This document shows positions 16,740-24,724 of a DNA stretch of 64,000 bases, piece by piece (within the stretch, counting starts at the first letter, position 1; each line of letters opens with the position of its first letter). The stretch covers positions 124,001 through 188,000 of the forward strand of contig CACYWL010000001.1 in NCBI GenBank assembly GCA_902778055.1, in the 5' to 3' direction. The stretch comes from an uncultured Eubacteriales bacterium. Lineage in GTDB: Bacteria; Bacillota; Clostridia; Christensenellales; Aristaeellaceae. The position numbers and the translations under genes were made by a program. The notes under the pieces were generated by a model, which worked only from the letters and a program-made list of their open reading frames with translations, was not told where the DNA came from and searched no databases.

Positions 16740-17957
16740 GTGAGGACGACGAAAAGATGGAAATCGTGCCTTCTGCTGATCTTCGCGGTCTGCGTGATTC
16801 CTCTGCTGAGCGCGAAGGCCTGGAAGGGTACGATTACGGCCAGCTCGCTCAACATGCGCAAGAGCAATTCCTCGGAGAGCCGGGTGCTGAAGACGCTGAG
16901 AGAGGGGACGGCGGTGGAGGTGCTTTCCTCCTCGGGCGGCTGGTACAAGGTCAAGGCCGGAGGAACCACGGGCTACGTTTCCAAGAAGTATGTCAAAAAA
17001 GCTTCCTCTTCGGACAGCTCTTCTTCCGGCAAATCGTCCTCCTCGTCGTCCTCCTCTTCGACCTGCTCCGTCGGGGATTCGGGCGTCGCCGTGAAAGCGG
17101 TTCAGAAGAAGCTGAAGAGCCTGGGGTACTACTCCGGCTCGGTGGACGGAGACTACGGCGCCGGCACCAAAAAGGCCGTCATGGCCTTCCAGAAGGCCAA
17201 CGGGCTCAAACAAACGGGCAATGTGAACAGCGCGACCCTGAAGAAAATGAACAGTGCAGGGTCTTCCTCCGGAAAGAAATCCTCCTCCGGCTCCTCCTCC
17301 GGCAGCGCGGGGGATCCGTGTTCTCCGGGTGACAGCGGCGCGGCTGTCCGGGCGGTTCAGAAAAAGCTGAAGAGCCTTGGATTCTATACGGGCGACGTGG
17401 ACGGCGATTACGGAAACGGAACCAAGAACGCGGTCAAGGCTTTCCAGAGAGCCAACGGGCTGACCGCCAACGGCGTTGCCAACAGCAAAACCATTGCCAA
17501 AATGAACGGTTCCGGAGCGAAAAAGGCATCCTCCGGCGGCGGCGGAGGCGGGGGAACGCCTACGGAAAGCCTGAACTGGTTCAAGCATCCGGACCGGATT
17601 CCGCATCATGCCACCTTCAAGGTGAAGGACATCCGGACGGGAAAGATTTTTACCGTAAAAAGGTGGACCGGAGCCAATCACGCGGACTGCGAACCCGCCA
17701 CCAGAAGCGACACGGCCATCATGAAAAGCATCTACGGACACTGGAGCTGGAAGAGAAGACCGATTCTGGTGAAGTACAACGGACGCGTATACGCGGCTTC
17801 GATGAACGGCATGCCCCACGGAACACAGACCATCAAGAACAACAACTTCGACGGGCATTTCTGCATTCACTTTACCGGAAGCAAAACCCACGGATCGAAG
17901 AAGGTCGACTCGCAGCACCAGAGCTGCATCAAAACGGCCCTGAAGCATACCTGGTAA
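16740..17957 (+). CDS. Secreted SH3 / double peptidoglycan-binding protein with YkuD-like C-terminus
   Basis: From GTG 16740 this is a 405-residue secreted protein. It has a signal peptide (core SCLLLIFAVCVIPLLSAKA), a bacterial SH3 domain (about 30-80), two PG_binding_1 domains (about 92-150 and 180-238) joined by Ser-rich linkers, and a C-terminal domain of about 140 residues. The C-terminal domain ends in NGMPHGT, then GHFCIHF and THGS, reminiscent of the His/Cys motif of L,D-transpeptidases but not canonical. The start is uncertain: the near-perfect SD AGAAGGGAGGTGA overlaps this GTG and the next in-frame candidates are ACG codons. A wall-binding role is likely. Confidence 0.8.
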   Translation: MRTTKRWKSCLLLIFAVCVIPLLSAKAWKGTITASSLNMRKSNSSESRVLKTLREGTAVEVLSSSGGWYKVKAGGTTGYVSKKYVKKASSSDSSSSGKSSSSSSSSSTCSVGDSGVAVKAVQKKLKSLGYYSGSVDGDYGAGTKKAVMAFQKANGLKQTGNVNSATLKKMNSAGSSSGKKSSSGSSSGSAGDPCSPGDSGAAVRAVQKKLKSLGFYTGDVDGDYGNGTKNAVKAFQRANGLTANGVANSKTIAKMNGSGAKKASSGGGGGGGTPTESLNWFKHPDRIPHHATFKVKDIRTGKIFTVKRWTGANHADCEPATRSDTAIMKSIYGHWSWKRRPILVKYNGRVYAASMNGMPHGTQTIKNNNFDGHFCIHFTGSKTHGSKKVDSQHQSCIKTALKHTW

Positions 17958-17966
17958 TTTTTCCGC

Positions 17967-17993
17967 AAACCCTCTGAAAAGAGGGTTTTTTTG
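17967..17993 (+). terminator. Intrinsic terminator after the SH3 gene
   Basis: AAACCCTC pairs with GAGGGTTT around TGAAAA and is followed by more T residues. It separates the secreted protein gene from hisS. Confidence 0.88.
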
Positions 17994-18022
17994 TTTCGAT
18001 GCTTTTTTTTATTCCCGGTTTG

Positions 18023-18031
18023 TGGTATAAA
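18023..18031 (+). promoter_or_regulatory. Probable extended -10 promoter for hisS
   Basis: TGGTATAAA forms an extended -10; the expected -35 position is only a T run. It lies about 38 nt before the hisS ATG, and the motif recurs at other promoters of this window. Confidence 0.5.
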
Positions 18032-18068
18032 GGAATTTGCTGTCAGACAGAAACGAAGGAGGAGTACC

Positions 18069-19340
18069 ATGCTGACCCAGGCCCCCAGAGGAACCAGAGA
18101 CCTTCTGCCGACCGAAAGCTATCGTTGGCAGTATATTGAAGCCAGGATGCGGGAAGCTGCCGCGCTGGCCGGATACAGGGAAGTGAGGACGCCGGTTTTC
18201 GAGCATACGGAGCTGTTTGCCCGCGGCGTCGGCGATACCACGGATATCGTTCAGAAGGAAATGTATACCTTCCAGGACAAGGGAAAGCGCTCCGTGACGC
18301 TGAAGCCGGAAGGAACGGCCGGCGCGGCGCGGTGCTTTCTGGAAAGCAATCTGTATGCGGACGCGCTGCCCTGCAAGATGTACTATCTGAATGCCCCGAT
18401 TTTCAGATATGAAGCGCCTCAGAGCGGGCGCCTCCGCGAGCATCACCAGTTCGGCCTGGAATGCTTCGGGGCTCAGGACGCGACGGCGGATGCCGAGCTG
18501 ATTCTGCTTGCGTACAGACTTCTTTCCGGACTGGGAATCCGGAATCTGAGCGTGAACATCAACAGCATCGGCTGTCCCAAGTGCAGGCCGAAGTATCACG
18601 AGGCGCTGAAGACCTTCCTTTCCGGGAAAATTGATCACCTCTGCGAGGACTGCAGAACACGCTTTGACCGGAATCCGCTTCGCGTGCTGGACTGCAAGAA
18701 GGCTTCCTGCCAGGAGCAGGTCAAGGATGCCCCCAGTATGATTGACATGCTGTGCGACGACTGCCGGGCCCATTTTGAGGAGCTGCAGTCCTGTCTGAAG
18801 GCCGGCGGGATTCCGTATCAGATCAATCCGAGAATTGTCCGGGGTCTGGATTATTACACCAGGACGGTTTTCGAACTGATCACTTCCACCCCGGACGGAA
18901 ATCTGACCGTCTGCGGCGGAGGAAGGTACGATCATCTGGTCGAACAGCTCGGCGGACCCGATCTGCCCGCAGTCGGCTTCGGCATGGGGCTGGAGCGCGT
19001 GCTGATGCTGATGGACGCGGAGGGAATCCGGATTCCCGAACCAGCGCATTACGATGTGTTTGTGACCTATATGGGAGAGCACCGGCTGAAGGCGTTTGAG
19101 CTGGTGGAAAGCCTTCGCGCGGAGGGCTGGAAGGCGGATATGGATCACTGCAGCCGCAGCCTGAAGGCGCAGTTCAAGTATGCCAATAAAACGGGCGCGC
19201 CCTTTTCGGCCACCATCGGCGATGACGAAGCGAAGAACGGAACCGTGATTCTCAAGAATATGGTCACCCGCGAGGAACGGACCGTGCCGGTCCGGGAGGC
19301 CGGAAAAACGCTGGCAGAAATGAGAAAGGAAGAGCAGTAA
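18069..19340 (+). CDS. hisS: Histidyl-tRNA synthetase
   Basis: Class II aminoacyl-tRNA synthetase of 423 residues. The ATG at 18069 follows AAGGAGGAG and gives the standard MLTQAPRGTRDLLP start. The histidine motifs are visible: RYEAPQSGRLREHHQFG (motif 2) and GLDYYTRTVFE in the second half. The C-terminal anticodon-binding domain starts at about residue 330. aspS follows after 3 nt, a common pairing in Firmicutes. Confidence 0.97.
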   Translation: MLTQAPRGTRDLLPTESYRWQYIEARMREAAALAGYREVRTPVFEHTELFARGVGDTTDIVQKEMYTFQDKGKRSVTLKPEGTAGAARCFLESNLYADALPCKMYYLNAPIFRYEAPQSGRLREHHQFGLECFGAQDATADAELILLAYRLLSGLGIRNLSVNINSIGCPKCRPKYHEALKTFLSGKIDHLCEDCRTRFDRNPLRVLDCKKASCQEQVKDAPSMIDMLCDDCRAHFEELQSCLKAGGIPYQINPRIVRGLDYYTRTVFELITSTPDGNLTVCGGGRYDHLVEQLGGPDLPAVGFGMGLERVLMLMDAEGIRIPEPAHYDVFVTYMGEHRLKAFELVESLRAEGWKADMDHCSRSLKAQFKYANKTGAPFSATIGDDEAKNGTVILKNMVTREERTVPVREAGKTLAEMRKEEQ

Positions 19341-19343
19341 GTC

Positions 19344-21116
19344 ATGCAGTACAGAACACATACCTGTAACGAACTTCGGCTGAGCGATGCCGGAAAAAAG
19401 GTGAGGCTCAGCGGCTGGATGGAAAATGTCCGCGAGGTCGGCGGAAACCTGGCTTTTGTCGTGCTGAGGGATTTTTACGGGACGACTCAGCTGGTGGTTG
19501 AGGATCCCGGCATCCTGCAGACGGTGACGGAGCTGAACAAGGAGAGCGTCATTTCCGTGACCGGCCTTGTGCGCGAGCGGGCCAGCAAGAACCCCAGAAT
19601 GGCTACCGGCGACATTGAGGTTGTTCCGGACGCTGTCGAGATTCTCGGAAAATGCCGCTACAACGCGCTTCCGTTCCAGATCAACCGGAGCGGCGAGGCG
19701 GATGAGAGCCTGAGGCTGAAGTACAGGTATCTGGATCTGCGGAATCCGGAGGTCAAAAAGCAGATTATTCTTCGCAGCCAGGTGGTGGCCGCCCTCCGCA
19801 GCGCCATGATTGACGAGGGCTTCCTGGAAATCACCACGCCGATTCTGACGGCCTCTTCTCCCGAGGGCGCCAGGGACTATCTTGTTCCGGCCAGAAAGCA
19901 TCCGGGCAAGTTCTACGCGCTGCCTCAGGCGCCGCAGCAGTTCAAGCAGCTTCTGATGGCCAGCGGGTTTGACCGCTATTTCCAGATCGCTCCCTGCTTC
20001 CGGGACGAGGATGCCCGGGGAGACCGCAGCCCCGGAGAATTCTATCAGCTGGACATGGAGATGGCCTTTGCATCCCAGGAGGATGTTTTCGCCGTATTGG
20101 AGAAGGTTCTGCCGCCGGTCTTTGCGAAGTTCGGTACCTGGCATCGGGCCTCTTCGGCGCCCTTCCGGCGGATCCCGTATCTGGAGGCCATGGAAACCTA
20201 CGGAAGCGATAAGCCGGATCTCCGGATTGACCTGACGGCCAGGGATGTGACCGCCCTGATGGAGGGATGCGGCTTCGGCCCGTTCGAAGGGCAAAGGGTC
20301 AAGGCGGTAGCGGTTTCGGATTTCCAGGGTACCAGAAAGCAGATTGACAAGCTGTGCGCGGATGTCGAAGTGATCAGCGGCAACCGGGTTTACTGGTTCA
20401 AGGTGGACGAAAAGGGAGAAATCTCCGGCGGAATCGCCAAGTTCCTGCAGGACCGGAAGGAGCGGATTCTCAGCGAACTCGGGCTGGCCCCGAACACGCT
20501 GGTCGGACTGACCGCTGGAAAGAACCTCGCCGCTCAGAAAACAGCCGGCGTGCTGATCAAACAGCTCGGCGCAATCTGTGAAAACCATATGGACAGGGAG
20601 CAGTATGCTTTCTGCTGGATTGTGGATTTCCCCATGTATGAGATCGGAGAGGAAAGCGGAGAGCTGGAGTTCTGCCACAATCCCTTCTCCATGCCCAACG
20701 GCGGCCTCGAAATCCTCCGGAAGGCCCGCAGCGGCGAAACGGATCCGCTCAGCATCACCGCATTCCAGTATGACCTGGTCTGCAACGGGGTCGAGCTGAG
20801 CTCCGGCGCCGTCCGGAACCACGATCCCGAAATCATGGTGGAGGCCTTCAGCCTGGTCCGCCTGGGCGAGGAGGACGTGAAGGCGAAATTCCCGGCCATG
20901 TACAACGCCTTCTGCTACGGCGCTCCGCCCCATGCCGGAATCGCGCCCGGCGTGGACCGGATGGTCATGCTGCTGGCGGGCGTGGATTCCATCAGGGAGG
21001 TCATTGCGTTCCCCATGAACAAGAATGCGCAGGACATGATGATGGACGCCCCGGGAACGGTCGAGCAAAAGCAGCTGGACGAGCTTCATATCGCGCTTGT
21101 GAATCCGGAAGAGTAA
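19344..21116 (+). CDS. aspS: Aspartyl-tRNA synthetase
   Basis: The 590-residue class II synthetase has an N-terminal OB-fold (about 1-105), the catalytic core with QFKQLLMASGFDRYFQIAPCFRDE (motif 2 region at about 200) and the bacterial GAD insertion (about 285-420). Motif 3 is APGVDRMVMLL at about 535. It is typical in length for bacterial AspRS; discriminating versus non-discriminating function is not decided here. It is co-transcribed with hisS. Confidence 0.97.
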   Translation: MQYRTHTCNELRLSDAGKKVRLSGWMENVREVGGNLAFVVLRDFYGTTQLVVEDPGILQTVTELNKESVISVTGLVRERASKNPRMATGDIEVVPDAVEILGKCRYNALPFQINRSGEADESLRLKYRYLDLRNPEVKKQIILRSQVVAALRSAMIDEGFLEITTPILTASSPEGARDYLVPARKHPGKFYALPQAPQQFKQLLMASGFDRYFQIAPCFRDEDARGDRSPGEFYQLDMEMAFASQEDVFAVLEKVLPPVFAKFGTWHRASSAPFRRIPYLEAMETYGSDKPDLRIDLTARDVTALMEGCGFGPFEGQRVKAVAVSDFQGTRKQIDKLCADVEVISGNRVYWFKVDEKGEISGGIAKFLQDRKERILSELGLAPNTLVGLTAGKNLAAQKTAGVLIKQLGAICENHMDREQYAFCWIVDFPMYEIGEESGELEFCHNPFSMPNGGLEILRKARSGETDPLSITAFQYDLVCNGVELSSGAVRNHDPEIMVEAFSLVRLGEEDVKAKFPAMYNAFCYGAPPHAGIAPGVDRMVMLLAGVDSIREVIAFPMNKNAQDMMMDAPGTVEQKQLDELHIALVNPEE

Positions 21117-21128
21117 CCCGGATTCAAA

Positions 21129-21151
21129 CGCGGGAGTTGTCAACACCCGCG
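21129..21151. repeat. Palindrome overlapping the asp23 operon -35
   Basis: CGCGGG-A-GTTG-T-CAAC-A-CCCGCG is a near-perfect 23-nt inverted repeat with mismatches only at the two A positions and the centre. It contains the -35 TTGTCA. It could be an operator, or a terminator for aspS, though no T run follows. Confidence 0.6.
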
Positions 21152-21165
21152 GAATCTGGTATAAT
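21137..21165 (+). promoter_or_regulatory. Sigma-A promoter for the asp23-nusB operon
   Basis: TTGTCA (21137-21142), 17-bp spacer, consensus TATAAT (21160-21165) with extended TGG. The start near 21172 excludes the in-frame ATG at 21169 as the translation start. Confidence 0.88.
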
Positions 21166-21207
21166 TTTATGGAATCTGAGTTGCTCCAGACAAAGGAGGG
21201 CCTGAAG

Positions 21208-21810
21208 ATGGCTAAGAGAAAAGATGAACAGACGCTTCCCCGCAGCGTGGAGATGGATACGGAGCCTTCCAGCTCAATTACCTATGCCAACGAGGTGATC
21301 GCCATTATCGCCGGGCTTGCGGCCAGCGAGGTCGAGGGCGTGGCGGGCATGGTGAATGTCAACAGCGGGCTGAAGGGAAAGAACAAGAACATCACAAAAG
21401 GGGTCAAGGTCGAAGTCGGGACGGAAGAAGTCAGCGTGGACCTTTACCTGAATGTGGAATACGGCACGCCGATCCAGCGGGCCGCGCACGATGCGCAGGA
21501 GAGTGTCAAGAAGTCCATTGAGTCCATGACGGGCCTGCATGTGGTCCGCGTGGATATTCACGTCCTGGGTGTCAGCTTCGAGAAGGAGAAGAACGCGCTG
21601 GAGGCAGGCGCGGGCAAGGCTGTGCTCGAATCGGGAGTGAATGCCGCTCCGGAGGGAAAAGCTGAAGAAACCGTTTCCGCCGCGGAGGAAGCTCCGGCTG
21701 AGGAAGAAAACAGACCGGAGTCCCCTGTGAGAGACGAGAAACCGGCCGAGGAAAAAGAACCTGACCCGGCCGGGGAGGATCAGACCGAAAGCGAGCCCGG
21801 GGAAGCATAA
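21208..21810 (+). CDS. Asp23/Gls24 family envelope stress protein
   Basis: A 200-residue protein starting at ATG 21208 behind AAAGGAGGG. Residues about 20-130 form the Asp23 domain (ITYANEVIAIIAGLAASEVE, then VEVGTEEVSVDLYLNVEYG). The last 65 residues are strongly acidic and Pro/Ala-rich, an unusual extension for this family. In Staphylococcus Asp23 is tethered to the membrane by AmaP, and the amaP and DUF2273 genes follow here. Its molecular function is not established. Confidence 0.92.
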   Translation: MAKRKDEQTLPRSVEMDTEPSSSITYANEVIAIIAGLAASEVEGVAGMVNVNSGLKGKNKNITKGVKVEVGTEEVSVDLYLNVEYGTPIQRAAHDAQESVKKSIESMTGLHVVRVDIHVLGVSFEKEKNALEAGAGKAVLESGVNAAPEGKAEETVSAAEEAPAEEENRPESPVRDEKPAEEKEPDPAGEDQTESEPGEA

Positions 21811-21826
21811 GGGACCGAACGAGAAG

Positions 21827-21850
21827 GACAGAGGAGAAACCCTCTGTCTT
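21827..21850 (+). terminator. Weak terminator-like hairpin between asp23 and amaP
   Basis: GACAGAGG pairs with CCTCTGTC around AGAAAC, followed by TTCGTTT. The poor T tract suggests partial termination, which would favour asp23 over the downstream genes. Confidence 0.45.
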
Positions 21851-21885
21851 CGTTTGCATAAAAAAAGAGAAACGGAGGGAATCCC

Positions 21886-22899
21886 ATGAAGCTGAGAATT
21901 GCTGACCGAATTCTTGTGGCGCTGGCGGGTCTGCTGCTGCTGGCGGCCTGTGCGGGCATCGTCGCGCAGATGTTTTTCAATGTCGATCTGGTGGGAATGG
22001 CCGGCCGGGTTTTTACGAGTGAGAAAAGCAATGTCCGGATTCTGCTGATCGCGCTGGCGGTCCTGCTTCTGCTGCTTGGCATTTACTGCGTTTTTGTCCT
22101 CTTCCGTCACCGCAGGAGGAAGGATAAATTCATCCTTCAGAAGAGCGAAGGCGGCGAGCTGGCCATTTCTGTCAAGGCCCTGGAAAACATGGTGCAGAAA
22201 TGCCTGGATCAGCACGGCGAGCTGAACATTCAGAATCTGTATCTGGAAAACAAAAAGGACGGGCTGCTGATCCGGATGCGCGGAAATGTGGCGGGCGGAA
22301 TCAGCATCCCCCTGACCGTGGAGTCCCTTCAGAAACAGATCCGCCAGTATGTCACCGCCTGCAGCGGCGTGGAAGTCAAGGGGATCCGCGTTCAGATCGA
22401 ATCCTCGGGTCCCGACGCGCCGGAAGCCCCGTTTGCGATTGCTTCTCCCGCGCCGAAGCCTTTGCTTCATGAAGCGGAAAAGGAGCAGGCACCCGTCCAG
22501 AACGGATATGCGGCCGCTGAGCCGGAGACGCCCGCAGCACCTCAGGCCGCCGTGCCCCAGCCCGCCGCGGCTCCGGCGGAAGTGCCCGCTGTTGCGGAGG
22601 ACGAGGAGGATGACAGACCGCTGCATCAGCGTCTCTTCAGCACGCAGCCTGAGCCCTGCATTGTTCCGGAGCCCCCCGCGGAGGAAAAAGGCGAAGTGAA
22701 GGACGAAACCGCAGAGGTGAAGCCGGAGGAAGGAGTTCCCGCGGAGACGGACGAAACCGCGGAGCCGGAGGAAGAAGCCGCTGAGGCGGAAACGGAAGCT
22801 TCCGGGGAGACCGCGGAGGCGGACCCCTCTTTTCTGGAGTCACTGAAGGCCTTTGACAGCGCCATTGCAGGAGATGAAGGGGAGGAGAAGAAGGAATGA
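21886..22899 (+). CDS. amaP: AmaP-like alkaline shock membrane anchor
   Basis: The 337-residue protein has two N-terminal transmembrane segments (about 9-32 and 46-72), a basic RHRRRK stop, and a soluble domain with the AmaP features ISVKALENMVQKCL and IPLTVESLQKQIRQYV (about 90-175). The remaining 160 residues are Pro/Ala- and then Glu-rich, much longer than classical AmaP (about 180 residues). The Asp23 partner is directly upstream and the DUF2273 gene overlaps the stop by 4 nt. Confidence 0.88.
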   Translation: MKLRIADRILVALAGLLLLAACAGIVAQMFFNVDLVGMAGRVFTSEKSNVRILLIALAVLLLLLGIYCVFVLFRHRRRKDKFILQKSEGGELAISVKALENMVQKCLDQHGELNIQNLYLENKKDGLLIRMRGNVAGGISIPLTVESLQKQIRQYVTACSGVEVKGIRVQIESSGPDAPEAPFAIASPAPKPLLHEAEKEQAPVQNGYAAAEPETPAAPQAAVPQPAAAPAEVPAVAEDEEDDRPLHQRLFSTQPEPCIVPEPPAEEKGEVKDETAEVKPEEGVPAETDETAEPEEEAAEAETEASGETAEADPSFLESLKAFDSAIAGDEGEEKKE

Positions 22900-23213
22900 A
22901 AAGCTTCAAAAAAGGGACTCCGGCCTTCGGTGTGCTTCTCGGATGCGTCTTCGTCGGAGCTGCCGCTCTGATCATGTGGATCGGCTTCTGGCGTACGCTC
23001 CTTCTGGCGGTTCTGTTCTGCGCCGGATACTTTCTGGGCGCCGTTGACAAGAAAGGCGAATATGTCCGGGAAGCGGTAGGCAGGGTCATTCCGGAAAAGA
23101 AGAACGACACCATTGATTTCCGCAGCGAAGTCAGGAAAGAACAGGAACCGCTGCACTCCTTCCAGGAGGACGGGGAGGATGAAGAGGTTCCGGAAGATAA
23201 GGAAGAAGTATAA
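22896..23213 (+). CDS. DUF2273 small membrane protein
   Basis: A 105-residue protein with two hydrophobic segments (about 9-27 and 29-46) and a C-terminal cytoplasmic tail that ends in a run of Glu/Asp (from about 88). This matches DUF2273, the third member of the Asp23-AmaP cassette. It overlaps the amaP stop (ATGA) and is followed by nusB after 3 nt. Role unknown beyond the association. Confidence 0.87.
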   Translation: MKSFKKGTPAFGVLLGCVFVGAAALIMWIGFWRTLLLAVLFCAGYFLGAVDKKGEYVREAVGRVIPEKKNDTIDFRSEVRKEQEPLHSFQEDGEDEEVPEDKEEV

Positions 23214-23216
23214 ATC

Positions 23217-23669
23217 ATGTCCAGAATTACAGCCCGCGCGGCCGCGATGCAACTGATTTATGAGAAACTGTGCGGAGGCCAGGGAGGGGAAGAATCCCTT
23301 CAGATGGTCTATGACGAACTGCGCCTGGACGGAGTCCCCGGGGTTGAATCCGTTGGGAAAAAGGAACCTGATCAGGAGGACCGGGAGTACATCACCCGGG
23401 TGCTGGAGGGTGTCCTCAGAAAACGCTCCGAGATTGACGAAAAAATCGGGAAGGCCGCAGTCGGGTGGACGCTGGAAAGGATGCCCCTGATTGATCTGAC
23501 CATTATGCGCCTGGCCGTCTGGGAGATGCAGTACGAAGATTCCATTCCGGGCAGCGTATCCATCGCGGAAGCGCTGGAGCTGACGGAGAGATACTCGGAT
23601 CCGGACGACAAAAAATTCGTCAACGGTGTCCTCGGAACAATCCTCCGCGAGCTGGAACAGGAAGCATGA
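23217..23669 (+). CDS. nusB: Transcription antitermination factor NusB
   Basis: A 150-residue all-helical protein that with NusE binds boxA RNA in rRNA antitermination. It starts SRITARAAAMQLIYE and ends with the family block SVSIAEALELTERYSDPDDKKFVNGVLGTIL, both characteristic. An insertion of about 15 residues lies around position 45. The order asp23-amaP-DUF2273-nusB is conserved in Clostridia. Confidence 0.95.
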   Translation: MSRITARAAAMQLIYEKLCGGQGGEESLQMVYDELRLDGVPGVESVGKKEPDQEDREYITRVLEGVLRKRSEIDEKIGKAAVGWTLERMPLIDLTIMRLAVWEMQYEDSIPGSVSIAEALELTERYSDPDDKKFVNGVLGTILRELEQEA

Positions 23670-24634
23670 ATGGCGCAGTAATCGGCCTGGATACCAGCAA
23701 TTACCGGACCTCGCTGGCTGCGGTCACCCTGGAGGGCGAAATCCTTCTGAACGAGAGGACGCTTCTTCCCGTTGAAAAAGGGGAACGCGGTCTGCGTCAG
23801 GCCGACGCGGTCTACGCGCATCTGAAGCAGATCAAGCCCCTGATGGAGCGGCTGTATTCCAGGACGGGACAATACAGGAAGGCAGCCGTCTGTGCCAGCA
23901 CGCGCCCGCGCGAAAGGGCCGAGTCTTATATGCCGGTTTTTGAGGCAGGGGATGCCATTGGCCGCAGTATGGCTGCGGCGCTCGGCGTCCCTTTCTTTGC
24001 GACGGACCATCAGAGCGGCCATATTCGCGCAGCACAGTACGGGACTCCCCTTGAATCCGAAACGCATTTTCTCGCGCTGCATCTTTCGGGAGGAACGACG
24101 GATCTTCTGCTGAAGCGGGAGGGGCACCTTGAGGCGCTTGGCAGCAGCCTGGACCTGCATGCGGGTCAGCTGATGGATCGGATCGGCGTTGAGCTTGGCC
24201 TTTCCTTTCCGGCCGGGCCCGAAATGGAGCAGCTGGCCCAAAAGGGGGTCAGCGGCGGAAGACTCGGGTGCGTCATGCGGGACCGGGATCTTTCGTGCCA
24301 TCTCAGCGGGGCCGAGGCCCAGGCGAGAAGATGGATTGCCGAAAAGAGCGTTTCGCCGGAAAACATCGCCCGGGAAATCTTCGATTTGCTTGTTCGAACC
24401 GTATGCCGCATGCTGACGGCCGGAGAAAGTATCACAGGAGAGCATTCGGCGCTTCTCTGCGGCGGGATTTCCTCCTCCGGGCTGTTCAGGGAAATGCTGG
24501 CGGAACGCCTGAAGAAACAGAGAAGCGGGCTTTGCGTGCATTTCGGCCGGGCGGAGCTGAGCGGGGACAATGCGGTCGGTGTTGCACTTCTGGGAGCGGA
24601 TCGGGTCAGGACTTCTCTTTCCGGGGGAAGCTGA
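23666..24634 (+). CDS. TsaD/Kae1-like protein (peptidase M22 family paralog)
   Basis: A 322-residue ASKHA-fold protein related to TsaD, which makes t6A in tRNA with TsaB/TsaE. It keeps a metal-site pair as DHQSGH (His115 and His119, where TsaD has HMEGH), GGTTDLL, and the late SGDNAVGVA aspartate. It is the divergent paralog usually found between nusB and xseA in Clostridia, so I do not name it tsaD. It overlaps nusB by 4 nt. Its function is not established. Confidence 0.8.
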   Translation: MNGAVIGLDTSNYRTSLAAVTLEGEILLNERTLLPVEKGERGLRQADAVYAHLKQIKPLMERLYSRTGQYRKAAVCASTRPRERAESYMPVFEAGDAIGRSMAAALGVPFFATDHQSGHIRAAQYGTPLESETHFLALHLSGGTTDLLLKREGHLEALGSSLDLHAGQLMDRIGVELGLSFPAGPEMEQLAQKGVSGGRLGCVMRDRDLSCHLSGAEAQARRWIAEKSVSPENIAREIFDLLVRTVCRMLTAGESITGEHSALLCGGISSSGLFREMLAERLKKQRSGLCVHFGRAELSGDNAVGVALLGADRVRTSLSGGS

Positions 24635-24724
24635 ATACGGCAGCACGGAACGGATCGTGAAGACAGGGAACAGACTGTGCGAAGGGCCGGCGGCAGCCGG
24701 CGGACGCCTGAAAGGAGAAAAACG

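Noticed and set aside
18009..21146. A 1045-codon open frame on the minus strand opposite hisS-aspS
   Set aside because: It is a shadow of two well-supported synthetase genes and has no recognisable domain or start signals.
21169..21207. Upstream ATG of the asp23 gene as the start
   Set aside because: It lies before the predicted transcription start; ATG 21208 has the AAAGGAGGG site.
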